Source: JAKLKS01 sp964370855
GTDB lineage: Bacteria > Planctomycetota > JAJSAM01 > JAKLKS01
Assembly (NCBI GenBank): GCA_964370855.1
Contig: CAYJMF010000025.1
Coordinates: 1 to 49,775 of the forward strand
DNA: 49,775 bases
Reading direction: 5' to 3'
Each line of letters opens with the position of its first letter. Position 1 is the stretch's first letter. Shown here piece by piece: positions 23,908 to 32,901 of this stretch. The position numbers were made by a program, and so were the translations under genes. The notes beneath the pieces are model-generated. The model searched no databases. It saw only the letters and a program-made list of their open reading frames with translations, and was not told where the DNA came from.

Positions 23908-25227
23908 TTGAACGGCGAGCTGCTCCGGATCGTCGATACCCTCCACCGCGACAAGGACATCGACAAGGAAGTCCTCTTCGAGGCCATCGAGTCGGCCCTC
24001 CTGTCCGCGGCCCGGAAGAAGTTCGGCGAGGAGAACGCCCTCACCCTCCGCATCGACCGGGCCTCGGGCCGGGTCCTCTCCTACGACGCCGAGGGGAACG
24101 AGCTCCAGCTTCAGGACCTCGGCCGCATCGCCGCCCAGACCGCCAAGCAGGTCATCCTCCAGAAGATCCGCGAGGCCGAGCGGGACGTGATCTTCACGGA
24201 GTACGACCGCTACCAGAAGCAGATCGTCCCGGGCCAGGTCGTGCGCATCGAGGGGACCACCATGGTGGTCCGCCTCGGCACCCGCGACCGCGGCCCCGAG
24301 GGCCACCTCCCCAAGCACGAGCAGGTCCGCGGCGAGCAGTACCGCGTCGGCGACCAGGCCCTGTGCTACGTGGTCGAGGTCCGCAAGAACGGCCCCAAGG
24401 TCCGGATCATCCTCTCCCGGAGCCACCCCGACCTCATCAAGCGCCTCTTCGAGCGCGAGGTGCCGGAGATCGCCGAGGGCATGGTCGAGGTCCGCAAGCT
24501 CGTCCGCGAGGCGGGCTACAAGACCAAGGTCGCGGTGACGAGCCTCGACCCGAAGATCGACCCCGTGGGCGCCTGCATCGGGGTCCGGGGCGCGCGCATC
24601 AAGACCATCATCGACGAGCTGGGCGGGGAGCGCATCGACATCATCCCCTTCTCCGACCAGCCCGAGACGCTGATCATGAACGCGCTCAAGCCCGCCGAGA
24701 TCAACCGCATCGATCTCTTCCCGCAGAACGGCAAGGCGCTGGTCATCGTGGACGAGGACCAGCTGTCGCTGGCCATCGGCAAGAAGGGCGCCAACGTGCG
24801 CCTCGCGGCCAAGCTCTGCGGCTGGGACATCGACATCATGACGGAGGACGAGGCCAAGCAGAAGGGCCTCCTCGAGGAGGGGGCCGCCTCGGAAACCGGC
24901 GAGGACGTCACCTACGTCGAGGACAAGGGCGACGCCGCCAGCGTCACCGAGTCCGGCCGCCTCGCCTCCGGCGCCATGCCCGAAGCCCCCTCCGGCGACG
25001 GCGGGGAGCCCTCCCAGGCGCCCCGCGCCCCGGGCCAGACCGCCCCCGGCCAGTCCGCCGTGGGAACCCCCTCCCTGACCTCCCCGCCGCCCATGCCCGT
25101 CGCTCCCCTCCCGCCGGCCGAACCCGGCCAGGCGCAGGGGACCCCGGCGCCTGGCGCGGATTCGGAATCGACCGGCGCACCGGATGCACCCGATGCGGGT
25201 GCAATGGAGGGCCGGGAGGGGAAGTAG
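23908..25227 (+). CDS. nusA: Transcription termination/antitermination factor NusA
   Basis: 439 residues. The N-terminal RNA-polymerase-binding domain (ELLRIVDTLHRDKDIDKEVL) is followed by an S1 domain (VPGQVVRIEGTTMVVRLG) and KH1/KH2 domains (GACIGVRGARIKTIIDELGG; LSLAIGKKGANVRLAAKL). NusA modulates pausing, termination and antitermination. The TTG at 23908 is favoured by GAGGGAGGGAG just upstream and by starting exactly at the conserved domain. The last about 95 residues are a Pro/Ala/Gly-rich tail in place of the acidic repeats of enterobacterial NusA. rimP, normally upstream, is absent. The infB start follows 90 nt later. Confidence 0.96.
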   Translation: MNGELLRIVDTLHRDKDIDKEVLFEAIESALLSAARKKFGEENALTLRIDRASGRVLSYDAEGNELQLQDLGRIAAQTAKQVILQKIREAERDVIFTEYDRYQKQIVPGQVVRIEGTTMVVRLGTRDRGPEGHLPKHEQVRGEQYRVGDQALCYVVEVRKNGPKVRIILSRSHPDLIKRLFEREVPEIAEGMVEVRKLVREAGYKTKVAVTSLDPKIDPVGACIGVRGARIKTIIDELGGERIDIIPFSDQPETLIMNALKPAEINRIDLFPQNGKALVIVDEDQLSLAIGKKGANVRLAAKLCGWDIDIMTEDEAKQKGLLEEGAASETGEDVTYVEDKGDAASVTESGRLASGAMPEAPSGDGGEPSQAPRAPGQTAPGQSAVGTPSLTSPPPMPVAPLPPAEPGQAQGTPAPGADSESTGAPDAPDAGAMEGREGK

Positions 25228-25317
25228 CCATGGCGGCATCGTCTCCCGGCGGCGGGCCCGACGGCGGGCCCGGCACCGGGGCGGACTTCGGCAAGGCGGC
25301 ACAGAAGGAGCACCGTA

Positions 25318-27681
25318 TTGCGCGTCTACCACCTCTCCCGTGAAACGGGCCTGGCGACCAGGATCCTCCTCCAGATGCTGCACGCGCGGGGGGTCGATCC
25401 GGGCAGCCACATGGCCATCATCGGCGACGAGCAGGCGGCGGTCATCCGCGAGGCCCTCGCCACGCAGAAGGCCGGCGGCCCCTCGGCCATGTCGGCCCTG
25501 GCGGGCCCCGCCACGTCCGCCGCCGCCCCCTCGACGCCCGGCGTCGGCTCCGTCATCCGCACCCTCGACGGCCCCGGCACCTCCGCCCCCGTGGCCCCCG
25601 GCGCCCGGCGCCGCGAGGAGGACCCCCGCGCCGCCGCCAAGACCGGCACCTCCAAGAAGCGCAAGGGCCGGGACGAGAAGCGCGAGGAGCTGAGCGAGGA
25701 GCTGCTGGAGGAGGGCTTCGAGGAGATCCTCGAGGTCGATCCCGAGGCCGTCGTTCCCGGCGTCGTCGTACAACGCCCCGTCGAGCCCGCCCCCATGGAG
25801 AAGGCCCCGGTCCCCGGGGTGGAGCGCCTCTCCCGGCTGCAGCAGCGCCGGGCCCCGCGCACCCTGCAGCGCCAGCGGCGCCGCGGCAAGCAGGCCCCCA
25901 CCCTGGCCGACGGGAAGATCCCCGTCGTCGTCCCGCTCACGGTGAAGGAGCTCTCCCAGATCCTCTCCATCCGCGCCAACGAGATCATCCGCTCCCTCAT
26001 GCAGGGGGGGATGATGGCCAACATCAACTCCACCCTGGAGCAGGAGACGGTCCAGGTGCTCGCCCTGGAGTTCAACCGCGAGATCGAGATCAAGCACCCC
26101 AAGCCCGCCGCCGAGCAGGCCCTGGAGGAGCTCGAGATCGAGAACCAGGACGAGGATCGCCTCGAGCCCCGCCCCCCCGTGGTCGCCGTCCTCGGCCACG
26201 TGGACCACGGCAAGACCTCGCTGCTCGACGCCATCCGCAAGACCGACGTCGCCTCCGGCGAGGCCGGGGGCATCACCCAGCACATCGGCGCCTACCAGGT
26301 GACGACGGAGGGCGGCCGCGTCGTCACCTTCCTCGACACCCCGGGCCACGAGGCCTTCACGGCCATGCGCGCCCGCGGCGCCAACGTCGCCGACGTCGTG
26401 GTCCTCGTGGTGGCCGCCGACGACGGCGTCATGCCGCAGACCGAGGAGGCCATCAGCCACGCCAAGGCCGCCGGCGTCACCATCGTCGTCGCCCTGAACA
26501 AGATCGACAAGCCCCAGGCCAACCGCGACCGCGTCCTGCACCAGCTCGCCACGCTCGGCCTCTCCTGGGACAAGTGGGGCGGCGACACCCTCGTGGAGCC
26601 GGTCTCCGCCGTCACCGGCGAGGGCATCCCCCACCTCGTGGAGATGCTCGCCCTCTCCGCGGACATGCAGGAGCTGGTGGCCGACCCCCACCGCCGCGCC
26701 GTGGGGACGGTCATCGAGGCATCCAAGGGGGAGGCCCGCGGCGTGCTCGCGACCTTCCTCGTGCAGGCGGGCACGCTGCGCGTCGGCGACGCCATCGTGG
26801 CGGGCACCTGCTGGGGCCGCGTCCGCAGCCTCGAGACGGAGAAGGGGGAGGAGCTCGACGAGGCCCCGCCCTCGACGCCGGTCCAGGTCATCGGCCTCAC
26901 GGAGGTCCCCGAGGCGGGGGCCCGGTTCTACGTCCTCGAGGACATCACCACCGCGAAGAAGATCGCCGAGGACCGGGCCATGGCGGCCCGCGCCTCGGAG
27001 CGCACGGAGCGCCCCGCCATCACCCTGGAGAACGTCTTCTCCCAGGCCCAGGACGTCGGCGAGACCGAGGTCCGAGTCATCCTCAAGGGGGACGTGAAGG
27101 GCTCCGTGGAGGCGCTCCAGAAGAAGATCGGCGAGCTCACCCACCCGGAGGTCTCCATCCGGGTCCTCCACGGCGCCGTCGGCGCCATCACGGAGAGCGA
27201 CGTCAAGCTCGCCGTCGCCTCCCGCGCCGTCGTCATCGGCTTCCACGTGCTGGCGGAGAACGCCGCCAAGGAGCTGGCGGAGCGCGACGGGATCCAGATC
27301 CGCACCTACCAGATCATCTACGAGCTGGTGGACGACATGAAGCGGGCCATGGAGGGCCTCCTCGAGCCGGAGAAGAAGGAGGAGGTGCTGGGCCACGCGA
27401 CGGTGAAGGAGGTCTTCGCCATCTCCCGCGTCGGCACCATCGCCGGCTGCGCCGTGACCGACGGGCTCATCCGCCGCGCCGCCACCGTCCGCCTCTTCCG
27501 CGACGGGAAGCAGATGCTCACGAACCAGAAGCTCGAGTCCCTCAAGCGCTTCAAGGACGACGTGCGCGAGGTGAAGGGCGGCTTCGAGTGCGGCATCAAG
27601 CTCGCCGGCTTCGACGACATCAAGGTGGGCGACGTGTTCGAGTCCTACGAGGTCGTCGAGATCAAGCGGACCCTGAAGTAG
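25318..27681 (+). CDS. infB: Translation initiation factor IF-2
   Basis: 787 residues. An N-terminal IF2_N fold (YHLSRETGLATRILLQML), a charged linker, and a second IF2_N (LTVKELSQILSIRANEIIRS) precede the GTPase domain: G1 GHVDHGKT near residue 295, G3 DTPGHEAF, G4 NKID. Domains II to IV complete the factor, ending GDVFESYEVVEIKRTLK. It positions initiator tRNA on the 30S subunit and promotes subunit joining. The TTG start at 25318 has GAAGGAG about 8 nt upstream. Length is typical for a medium-sized IF-2. It is flanked by nusA and ylxP as in many bacteria. Confidence 0.98.
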   Translation: MRVYHLSRETGLATRILLQMLHARGVDPGSHMAIIGDEQAAVIREALATQKAGGPSAMSALAGPATSAAAPSTPGVGSVIRTLDGPGTSAPVAPGARRREEDPRAAAKTGTSKKRKGRDEKREELSEELLEEGFEEILEVDPEAVVPGVVVQRPVEPAPMEKAPVPGVERLSRLQQRRAPRTLQRQRRRGKQAPTLADGKIPVVVPLTVKELSQILSIRANEIIRSLMQGGMMANINSTLEQETVQVLALEFNREIEIKHPKPAAEQALEELEIENQDEDRLEPRPPVVAVLGHVDHGKTSLLDAIRKTDVASGEAGGITQHIGAYQVTTEGGRVVTFLDTPGHEAFTAMRARGANVADVVVLVVAADDGVMPQTEEAISHAKAAGVTIVVALNKIDKPQANRDRVLHQLATLGLSWDKWGGDTLVEPVSAVTGEGIPHLVEMLALSADMQELVADPHRRAVGTVIEASKGEARGVLATFLVQAGTLRVGDAIVAGTCWGRVRSLETEKGEELDEAPPSTPVQVIGLTEVPEAGARFYVLEDITTAKKIAEDRAMAARASERTERPAITLENVFSQAQDVGETEVRVILKGDVKGSVEALQKKIGELTHPEVSIRVLHGAVGAITESDVKLAVASRAVVIGFHVLAENAAKELAERDGIQIRTYQIIYELVDDMKRAMEGLLEPEKKEEVLGHATVKEVFAISRVGTIAGCAVTDGLIRRAATVRLFRDGKQMLTNQKLESLKRFKDDVREVKGGFECGIKLAGFDDIKVGDVFESYEVVEIKRTLK

Positions 27682-27703
27682 GCCCCGGGCAGGGGAGGTC
27701 GCC

Positions 27704-28030
27704 GTGGCGCGCAGGACCCATCCGGGCGGCCCCTCCCCCGACGGGAGGATGGCCGTGGCCGTCGTGCAGGCCGATCTCCTGGTCCCGGGCTGCCGCTCCC
27801 TCAAGGAGAAGAGGTCCGTGGTGAAGGGGCTGATCGAGCGGGCACGCGGGAAGTTCAACGCCTCCGTGGCCGAGGTCGGCTCGCAGGACCTCCTGCAGCG
27901 GGCGCAGGTCGGGGCCTCCCTCGTTGCCAACGACCGGCGGCTGCTCGCGGCGGAGGCGGAGGCGCTCCTCTCCTACCTCGCGGGCTGCCCCGACGTGCAG
28001 GTGCTGGACCGGCAGGTGGAGATCCTCTGA
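27704..28030 (+). CDS. ylxP: DUF503 (YlxP-like) protein
   Basis: 108 residues. The core AVAVVQADLLVPGCRSLKEK, RSVVKGLIERARGKFNASVA and AQVGASLVANDRRL is the DUF503/YlxP pattern. The family is commonly found between infB and rbfA and is associated with ribosome maturation, without a settled activity. The GTG start follows AGGGGAGG. Fifteen or so N-terminal residues precede the conserved part, so the internal ATG at residue 16 is a possible start. The stop TGA overlaps the rbfA ATG by one base. Confidence 0.9.
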   Translation: MARRTHPGGPSPDGRMAVAVVQADLLVPGCRSLKEKRSVVKGLIERARGKFNASVAEVGSQDLLQRAQVGASLVANDRRLLAAEAEALLSYLAGCPDVQVLDRQVEIL

Positions 28031-28545
28031 TGGTGAACGACATCCGGCTCCGGCGGCTGACCGAGGTGGTGAAGCAGAGGGTCAGCACCGCCATCCTCCA
28101 GGAGATGAAGGACCCGCGCATCGGGTTCCTGACCATCACGCAGGTGAAGCTCTCCACGGACCTGTCGAGCGCCGTCGTGCTCTGGTCCATCATCGGGAGC
28201 GCCGGGGACCGCTCCAAGGCGGCCCACGCCCTGGACGACGCCCGGGGGTACCTGCAGACCGCCGTGGCCCGGGTGATGGGGACCCGCGTGACCCCGCGCC
28301 TCACCTTCCACTACGACCCCTCCCTCGCGAAGGCGCAGAAGGTCTACGACATCCTCGCGAAGCTCCGCCGCGAGCGGGGGGAGTCGGTCCTCGACGAGGA
28401 CCCGAAGGCCAACACCGTGGATCCCGCGGAGGGGGTGGCGTTCGACGATTCCTTCGAGGAGGATTCCGGGGACAGGGACGACGAGGACGTCGACGACGGG
28501 GACGACGAGGACGTCGACGACGGGGACGCCTCCGACGAGGAGTAG
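28030..28545 (+). CDS. rbfA: 30S ribosome-binding factor RbfA with acidic tail
   Basis: 171 residues. Residues 1-118 are a normal RbfA KH-like domain (RLRRLTEVVKQRVSTAILQE, MKDPRIGFLTITQVKLS, RVTPRLTFHYDPSLAKAQKV), which binds 16S rRNA during 30S maturation. From about 125 to the end there is a highly acidic tail (EDSGDRDDEDVDDGDDEDV) absent from short RbfA proteins. The tail contains two copies of an eight-residue unit encoded by a perfect 24-bp tandem repeat. TGATG coupling to ylxP. Confidence 0.95.
   Translation: MVNDIRLRRLTEVVKQRVSTAILQEMKDPRIGFLTITQVKLSTDLSSAVVLWSIIGSAGDRSKAAHALDDARGYLQTAVARVMGTRVTPRLTFHYDPSLAKAQKVYDILAKLRRERGESVLDEDPKANTVDPAEGVAFDDSFEEDSGDRDDEDVDDGDDEDVDDGDASDEE
28477..28524 (+). 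repeat. Two-copy 24-bp tandem repeat in rbfA
   Basis: Positions 28477-28500 and 28501-28524 are identical copies that begin GACGACGAGGACGTCGACGA. Each encodes an Asp/Glu-rich octapeptide in the C-terminal tail. The 24-bp unit keeps frame, so copy number could vary without breaking the gene. Confidence 0.9.
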
Positions 28546-28554
28546 CCCCGGGGC

Positions 28555-29583
28555 CTACTTCCCCGTCCCGAGGACCCCCTCCACCGCCTCCCGCACCGCC
28601 GCCGGCGCCCCCTCCACCGCCCTCGCCACCCGCTCCTTCCCGCCCTCGGGATCCAGCTTGAGGACCCCCCGCGCCAGGGCCTCCGCCACGGCGGGGTCCT
28701 CCTCCCGCCGCAGGCGGTCGAGCAGAAGCGCGGCATGCTCCGGGTTCCGGTGGACCGCCGGGAGGGAGGCCGCGACGACGCCCCGTACCCGCGCCTCGAC
28801 GTCCTCGAGGCCGGGGAGGGCCCCCTGGAGGGCCCGCTCCTGCTCCTCGCCGGTGACCCAGAGGAGCCCCTCGAAGCCGTGGATCCTCACCCCGGCGTGA
28901 AGGCTCCGGGTGCGGGCGAGGAGGAAGTCCACGGCCTCGGCCTGCCAGAGCCGGTGGAGGGCGATGACCGCGGCGCTCCGTTCCGCCGCCGTCTCTCCCT
29001 CCTCCGCCGCCCCCTCGAGGAGGGGCAGGTGCTCGAAGCCGCCCCCCGCCGCCATGAAGTCCTGGAGGAAGGGGACCGCCTCCCGGAGGAGCCTCCCGCG
29101 CTCCGGCCCCGCCGGCGCCGCGCGGTAGGCGGCGAGGACGGGATCCAGCTTCCGGCGGGCCTCCGCCAGCCGGGCGGCCCGCTCCTCCTCCTTCATGTTC
29201 CGGGCAGGGTTTTCGGGGGGGCCCTGCCCGGGTGCGGGCTCCGGCGCCCCCATCTCCCGGAGGGCCGCCTCGAGGGCGGCCACCTGCGCGTCGACGGCCC
29301 TGGCCTCAAGCTCCGCCGCCGACGCCGGTGGAGGAGCGCTCCCGGCCCCGGGGGCCGGGTGGACCGCCCCGTCCCCGGGCCCCGGGGACTCCTCCTCCGG
29401 GGTCCCGGCCGCCGGGAGGGAGGGCCCTTCGGCCCGGTCCCCGGCGCCGGGGGAGGGAACGGTCGGGGGCCGGTGGACCTCCCGGGCCCCGGCGGGCTCC
29501 CCGGGCCCGACCGCGCGCGACGCGAACCAGCCCGCCGCCGCCGAGACGATGCACAGGATCAGCACCAGCGCCGTCCGATTCAT
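28555..29583 (-). CDS. Membrane-anchored HEAT-like protein
   Basis: 342 residues. A signal anchor (ALVLILCIVSAAAGWFA, 5-21) and a long Pro/Gly/Ala linker (about 25-90) precede helical repeats resembling HEAT units (AAERSAAVIALHRLWQAEAV, VEARVRGVVAASLPAVHRNP, VAEALARGVLKLDPEGG). Such proteins are binding scaffolds at the membrane; no enzyme motif is seen. The ATG at 29583 has AAGGGAGG upstream. Its 3' end is convergent with rbfA, 9 bp apart. The 26-G homopolymer lies upstream of it, in its promoter region. Confidence 0.75.
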   Translation of the reverse strand: MNRTALVLILCIVSAAAGWFASRAVGPGEPAGAREVHRPPTVPSPGAGDRAEGPSLPAAGTPEEESPGPGDGAVHPAPGAGSAPPPASAAELEARAVDAQVAALEAALREMGAPEPAPGQGPPENPARNMKEEERAARLAEARRKLDPVLAAYRAAPAGPERGRLLREAVPFLQDFMAAGGGFEHLPLLEGAAEEGETAAERSAAVIALHRLWQAEAVDFLLARTRSLHAGVRIHGFEGLLWVTGEEQERALQGALPGLEDVEARVRGVVAASLPAVHRNPEHAALLLDRLRREEDPAVAEALARGVLKLDPEGGKERVARAVEGAPAAVREAVEGVLGTGK

Positions 29584-29612
29584 CGCGATCCTCCCTTCCC
29601 GCTTCCCCCCGT

Positions 29613-29658
29613 GGGGGGGGGGGGGGGGGGGGGGGGGGCCGCCCGCCCCCCCCCCCCC
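29613..29658. repeat. 26-G run followed by 13-C run
   Basis: Twenty-six consecutive G (29613-29638), a short CCGCCCG interruption, then 13 C (29646-29658). It sits in the 91-bp gap between two minus-strand genes. The complementary runs could fold back. Homopolymers of this length are also a classic sequencing or assembly error, so the exact length should not be trusted. Confidence 0.6.
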
Positions 29659-29674
29659 GCCGGGGGAACCTCTT

Positions 29675-29947
29675 CTAGCCGAGGAGCTCCATCTCGCAGG
29701 TGTTGAAGATCTTCTGCGCCTGGTCGATGCAGTCCCGGAGCTTCTGCTTCGCCTCCGCCGTGGAGACCTTGTCGAGGATCTCCGCCGCCTTGTTCTGGAT
29801 GTCCACGGCCCTCACCTTGATCTCCATGATCTCGATGAAGTCCGTCCCGCCCGTCTCCTCCGCGGCCGCCGCCGTCGGGGCGCCCGGCACCATCCCGGCG
29901 AGCGCCAGCACCGCCGCCGCGAACGCCATCCTCGTCGCCTGACCCAT
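29675..29947 (-). CDS. Small secreted helical protein
   Basis: 90 residues. A signal peptide (about 1-28, ending ...TAAAAEE) is followed by a helical, heptad-like mature part (IEIMEIKVRAVDIQNKAAEI, TAEAKQKLRDCIDQAQKIFN) with two cysteines 13 residues apart, which could form one disulfide. The ribosome site AAGGAGG lies 7-8 nt before ATG 29947. No family is recognised. It is probably periplasmic. Confidence 0.72.
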   Translation of the reverse strand: MGQATRMAFAAAVLALAGMVPGAPTAAAAEETGGTDFIEIMEIKVRAVDIQNKAAEILDKVSTAEAKQKLRDCIDQAQKIFNTCEMELLG

Positions 29948-30142
29948 GACGCATCCTCCTTCGTCGGCGGCACCCGCGGGCCCGGCCGCCCGGCCGCTCC
30001 CGGGTGCGGGCCCGCCGCCCGGGGTCCCGCTCCGGAAACCCGGACGCGGGGGCGTTACAGGCCTCCAGGGGAGATAACGCGCGGGAACGGCGAATCTGTC
30101 GCGCGCGTGGGACGATTGTGCCAGGCACGTACCCTCGACCCG

Positions 30143-32896
30143 ATGGCGGGCACGATTCGCGTCCGGAACGCGCGGGAGCACAACCTCCGGGGCATCGACC
30201 TCGACCTCCCCCGGGAAAAGCTCATCGTCTTCACGGGCCCGAGCGGGAGCGGCAAGTCCTCCCTCGCCGTGGACACCCTCTTCCGCTTCGGCGAGCGGCG
30301 CTTCCTCGAGGGGCTCTCCCCCCGGCTCCGCGCCCACCTCGGCACCGGCGCCCGCCCCGAGGTGGACCGGGTCGAGGGCCTCCCCCCCACCCTCTGCGTC
30401 CCCTCGGAGCCCCCCCCGGGGGACCCCCGGTCCACGCTGGCCTCCCTCGCCGACGTGCTGGACTACCTCCGCGTCCTCTACGCCGTCGTCGGCGACCCCC
30501 TCTGCCACCGCTGCCGCCGCCCCGTGGCCCGCCGCGCCCCGGGCGAGGTGGCCGACGCCGTCGCCTCCCTCCCCGAGGGGACCCGGCTCCTCCTCCTCGC
30601 CCCCCTCTTCCCCGGCCCCGAGCCGGACCCCGCGGCCGCCGTGGAGAGGGCCCGCCGGGAGGGCTTCGTCCGCGTGCGCGCCGACGGCGCCGTCGTGGAC
30701 CTCTCGGAACTCCCCCCCGGGGCCCCCCTCCCCGGCGCCACCCCCGGCGAGGTCTCCGCCGTCGTGGACCGGATCGTCGTGCGCGGCAGCCTCCGCTCCC
30801 GCGTGCAGGACTCCGTCGAGGTCGCCCTGCGGGTCTCCGGGGGCACCGTGGCCGCCGCCCGGGACGGGGCGCCGCCGGAGGAGGACCTCCTCTTCTCGGA
30901 GCGCTTCGGCTGCCCCCGCTGCAGCACCTCGGGCGATCCCCCCGTCCCCGCCTCCTTCTCCTGGTGGAGCCCCCGGGGCGCCTGCCCCGCCTGCACCGGC
31001 ACCGCCATCGACCGGGGCCTCGTGCCCGAGGCCCTCCTCCCCCGGGAGGCCGTGGGGATCTTCCTCGACGCCCTGGCGAAGTCCTTCCGCCGCCTCCCGC
31101 CGGGGGAGCGCAAGCAGCTCCACCGGCTCGCCGAGACCTTCCTCGACGCACGAGGCCTCGGCATGGGGGCCCTCGCCTCGGACATCCCCCGCCCGGCCCT
31201 CTCCGACTTCCTCAGGAGCGCCGTGGAGCCCCGCCTCAAGGCCCTCGCCGCGGGCAAGGCCGCCGCCGGCCGCGGCGCCGCCCGGGCGCTCCTCGCCGAG
31301 ATCCCCTGCGGGGCCTGCGAAGGGACCCGCCTCCGCCCCGAGTCCCGGGCGGTGCTCCTGCGGGGGCTTCCCCTCCCGGACCTCCTCGCGAAGACCGTGG
31401 ACGGGGCGCTCCCCGCGGTGGAAGGCTGGGTCTTCGCCGGCTCCGCCGCCAAGGCCGCGGGCCCCCTCGTGGAGGAGGTGGCCCGGCGCCTCCACATCCT
31501 CGCCGACCTCGGCCTCGGCTACCTCGGCCTCGACCGGCCCGCGGCGACCCTCTCCGGCGGGGAGGCGCAGCGGGCCCGCCTCGCCGCCCACCTGGGCGGC
31601 GGCCTCGCCGGCGTGCTCTACGTCCTCGACGAACCCACGGCGGGCCTCCACCCGGCGGAGGTGGAGCGGCTGCTCGCGGCGCTCCGCCGCCTCCGCGACG
31701 CCGGCAACAGCCTCCTGGTCGTGGAGCACGACCTCGGGGTCATCGGGGCCGCGGAGCACGTCGTGGAATTCGGCCCCGGGGCCGGGAAGGAGGGGGGGGC
31801 GGTGGTCTTCTCCGGGTCCATGGAGGAGTTCCGCGAAGCCGGGACCTTGACCGCCCGTCACCTCCGCGGCGAGGCCCGCACCGCCTTCCCCCCGGACCCC
31901 GCGGACCCCTTCGAGCGGGGGGCGCTGGTGGTGGTGGGCGCCACGGCCCACAACCTGAAGGACGTGGAGGTCCGCTTCCCCGTGGGCCGGGTGACCGCCG
32001 TGGTGGGCGTCTCCGGGAGCGGGAAGAGCTCCCTCGTGCAGGACACCCTGCTCCGCGGCCTCCGCCGGAGGCTGCTCGGGGACCCGACTCCGCCGGGCCC
32101 CCATCGGGACCTGCGCGGCGCCGCCCGGTTCTCCCGGGTCCTCGAGGTGGACCGCGCCCCCGTGGGGCGCTCCGCCCGGGCGACCCCGGCCACCTTCGTG
32201 GGCGCCTGGGACGGCATCCGCCACCTCCTCGCGGAGAGCGACGACGCCCGGGTGCGCGGCTTCGGCGCCTCCCGCTTCTCCTTCAACGTGGAGGGGGGGC
32301 GCTGCCCCGCCTGCGAGGGGCTGGGGACGCGGTCCATCGAGATGCACCTCCTCCCCGAGGTGCAGGTGCCCTGCGACGCCTGCGGGGGGAGGCGCTTCGA
32401 GCGGGAGACCCTGGAGGTCCGCTGGCGCGGGGCCACGGCGGCGGACATCCTCGCCCTCCCCGTGGCCGAGGCGCTCCCCTTCTTCCGCAACGTCCCCCCG
32501 GTGCACGGGCCCCTGGCGCCGCTGGAGAAGGTCGGCCTCGGCTACCTCCCCCTCGGCCAGCCCCTCGACACCCTTTCGGGGGGGGAGCGCCAGCGGCTCC
32601 GCCTCGCCGCCGAGCTGGCCCGCAACCCCGGCGCCGGGACCCTGCTGGTGCTCGACGAGCCCTCCGTGGGCCTTCACCCCGCCGACGTGGCGCGGCTGGC
32701 GGGGGTCCTCCGGGACCTCGCGGCGGCGGGCGTGACGATTGTCGTGGTGGACCACGACCCCGACCTCATCCGCACGGCGGACTGGATCGTGGAACTCGGA
32801 CCCGGTGCGGGGGCCGAGGGGGGGCATATCACGGGGTTCGGACGCCCTCGCGAATTCTCCCTAATGCATTGTATAACAAGTAGTTATATCATATAG
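30143..32896 (+). CDS. UvrA-family ATPase
   Basis: 917 residues. Two ABC modules: Walker A TGPSGSGKSS (31-40) and VVGVSGSGKSS (near 622); signatures LSGGEAQRARLAAHL and LSGGERQRLRLAAEL; Walker B VLYVLDEPTAGLHP and LVLDEPSVGLHP. Zinc-binding CxxC pairs occur in CPRCSTS/CPACTG and CPACEGLG/CDACGG. This is the UvrA fold that detects DNA lesions. It departs from housekeeping UvrA in the first insertion region (shortened UvrB-interaction part, CHRC pair) and in being alone, so it could be a UvrA2-type paralogue. The last residues (SLMHCITSSYII) come from an AT-rich stretch and are probably not native. Confidence 0.88.
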   Translation: MAGTIRVRNAREHNLRGIDLDLPREKLIVFTGPSGSGKSSLAVDTLFRFGERRFLEGLSPRLRAHLGTGARPEVDRVEGLPPTLCVPSEPPPGDPRSTLASLADVLDYLRVLYAVVGDPLCHRCRRPVARRAPGEVADAVASLPEGTRLLLLAPLFPGPEPDPAAAVERARREGFVRVRADGAVVDLSELPPGAPLPGATPGEVSAVVDRIVVRGSLRSRVQDSVEVALRVSGGTVAAARDGAPPEEDLLFSERFGCPRCSTSGDPPVPASFSWWSPRGACPACTGTAIDRGLVPEALLPREAVGIFLDALAKSFRRLPPGERKQLHRLAETFLDARGLGMGALASDIPRPALSDFLRSAVEPRLKALAAGKAAAGRGAARALLAEIPCGACEGTRLRPESRAVLLRGLPLPDLLAKTVDGALPAVEGWVFAGSAAKAAGPLVEEVARRLHILADLGLGYLGLDRPAATLSGGEAQRARLAAHLGGGLAGVLYVLDEPTAGLHPAEVERLLAALRRLRDAGNSLLVVEHDLGVIGAAEHVVEFGPGAGKEGGAVVFSGSMEEFREAGTLTARHLRGEARTAFPPDPADPFERGALVVVGATAHNLKDVEVRFPVGRVTAVVGVSGSGKSSLVQDTLLRGLRRRLLGDPTPPGPHRDLRGAARFSRVLEVDRAPVGRSARATPATFVGAWDGIRHLLAESDDARVRGFGASRFSFNVEGGRCPACEGLGTRSIEMHLLPEVQVPCDACGGRRFERETLEVRWRGATAADILALPVAEALPFFRNVPPVHGPLAPLEKVGLGYLPLGQPLDTLSGGERQRLRLAAELARNPGAGTLLVLDEPSVGLHPADVARLAGVLRDLAAAGVTIVVVDHDPDLIRTADWIVELGPGAGAEGGHITGFGRPREFSLMHCITSSYII
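32872..32888. terminator. AT-rich hairpin at the end of the UvrA-like gene
   Basis: A 6-bp stem, TATAAC/GTTATA, with a 5-nt loop lies within an AT-rich stretch from 32860 to 32896. The gene's TAG stop is at 32894-32896, just past the hairpin. It is weak as a rho-independent terminator because of its AT-rich stem. Confidence 0.35.
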
Positions 32897-32901
32897 CCGG
32901 G

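Noticed and set aside
25230..25343. 37-codon ORF from ATG 25230 between nusA and infB
   Set aside because: It is out of frame with infB and Gly/Pro-rich, with no visible ribosome site. A leader peptide cannot be excluded but is not supported.
23839..27930. Continuous 1,363-codon open frame antisense to nusA-infB-ylxP
   Set aside because: It is a shadow caused by GC-rich codon use in the sense genes. Its translation is low-complexity Asp/Glu/Leu/Gly-rich and has no domain.
28477..28524. Tandem repeat considered as CRISPR-like
   Set aside because: Two directly adjacent coding copies with no spacers.
30118..30128. GTGCCAGGCAC palindrome upstream of the UvrA-like gene, considered as a LexA/SOS box
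   Set aside because: The sequence does not match a known LexA consensus, and an 11-bp palindrome is weak evidence alone.
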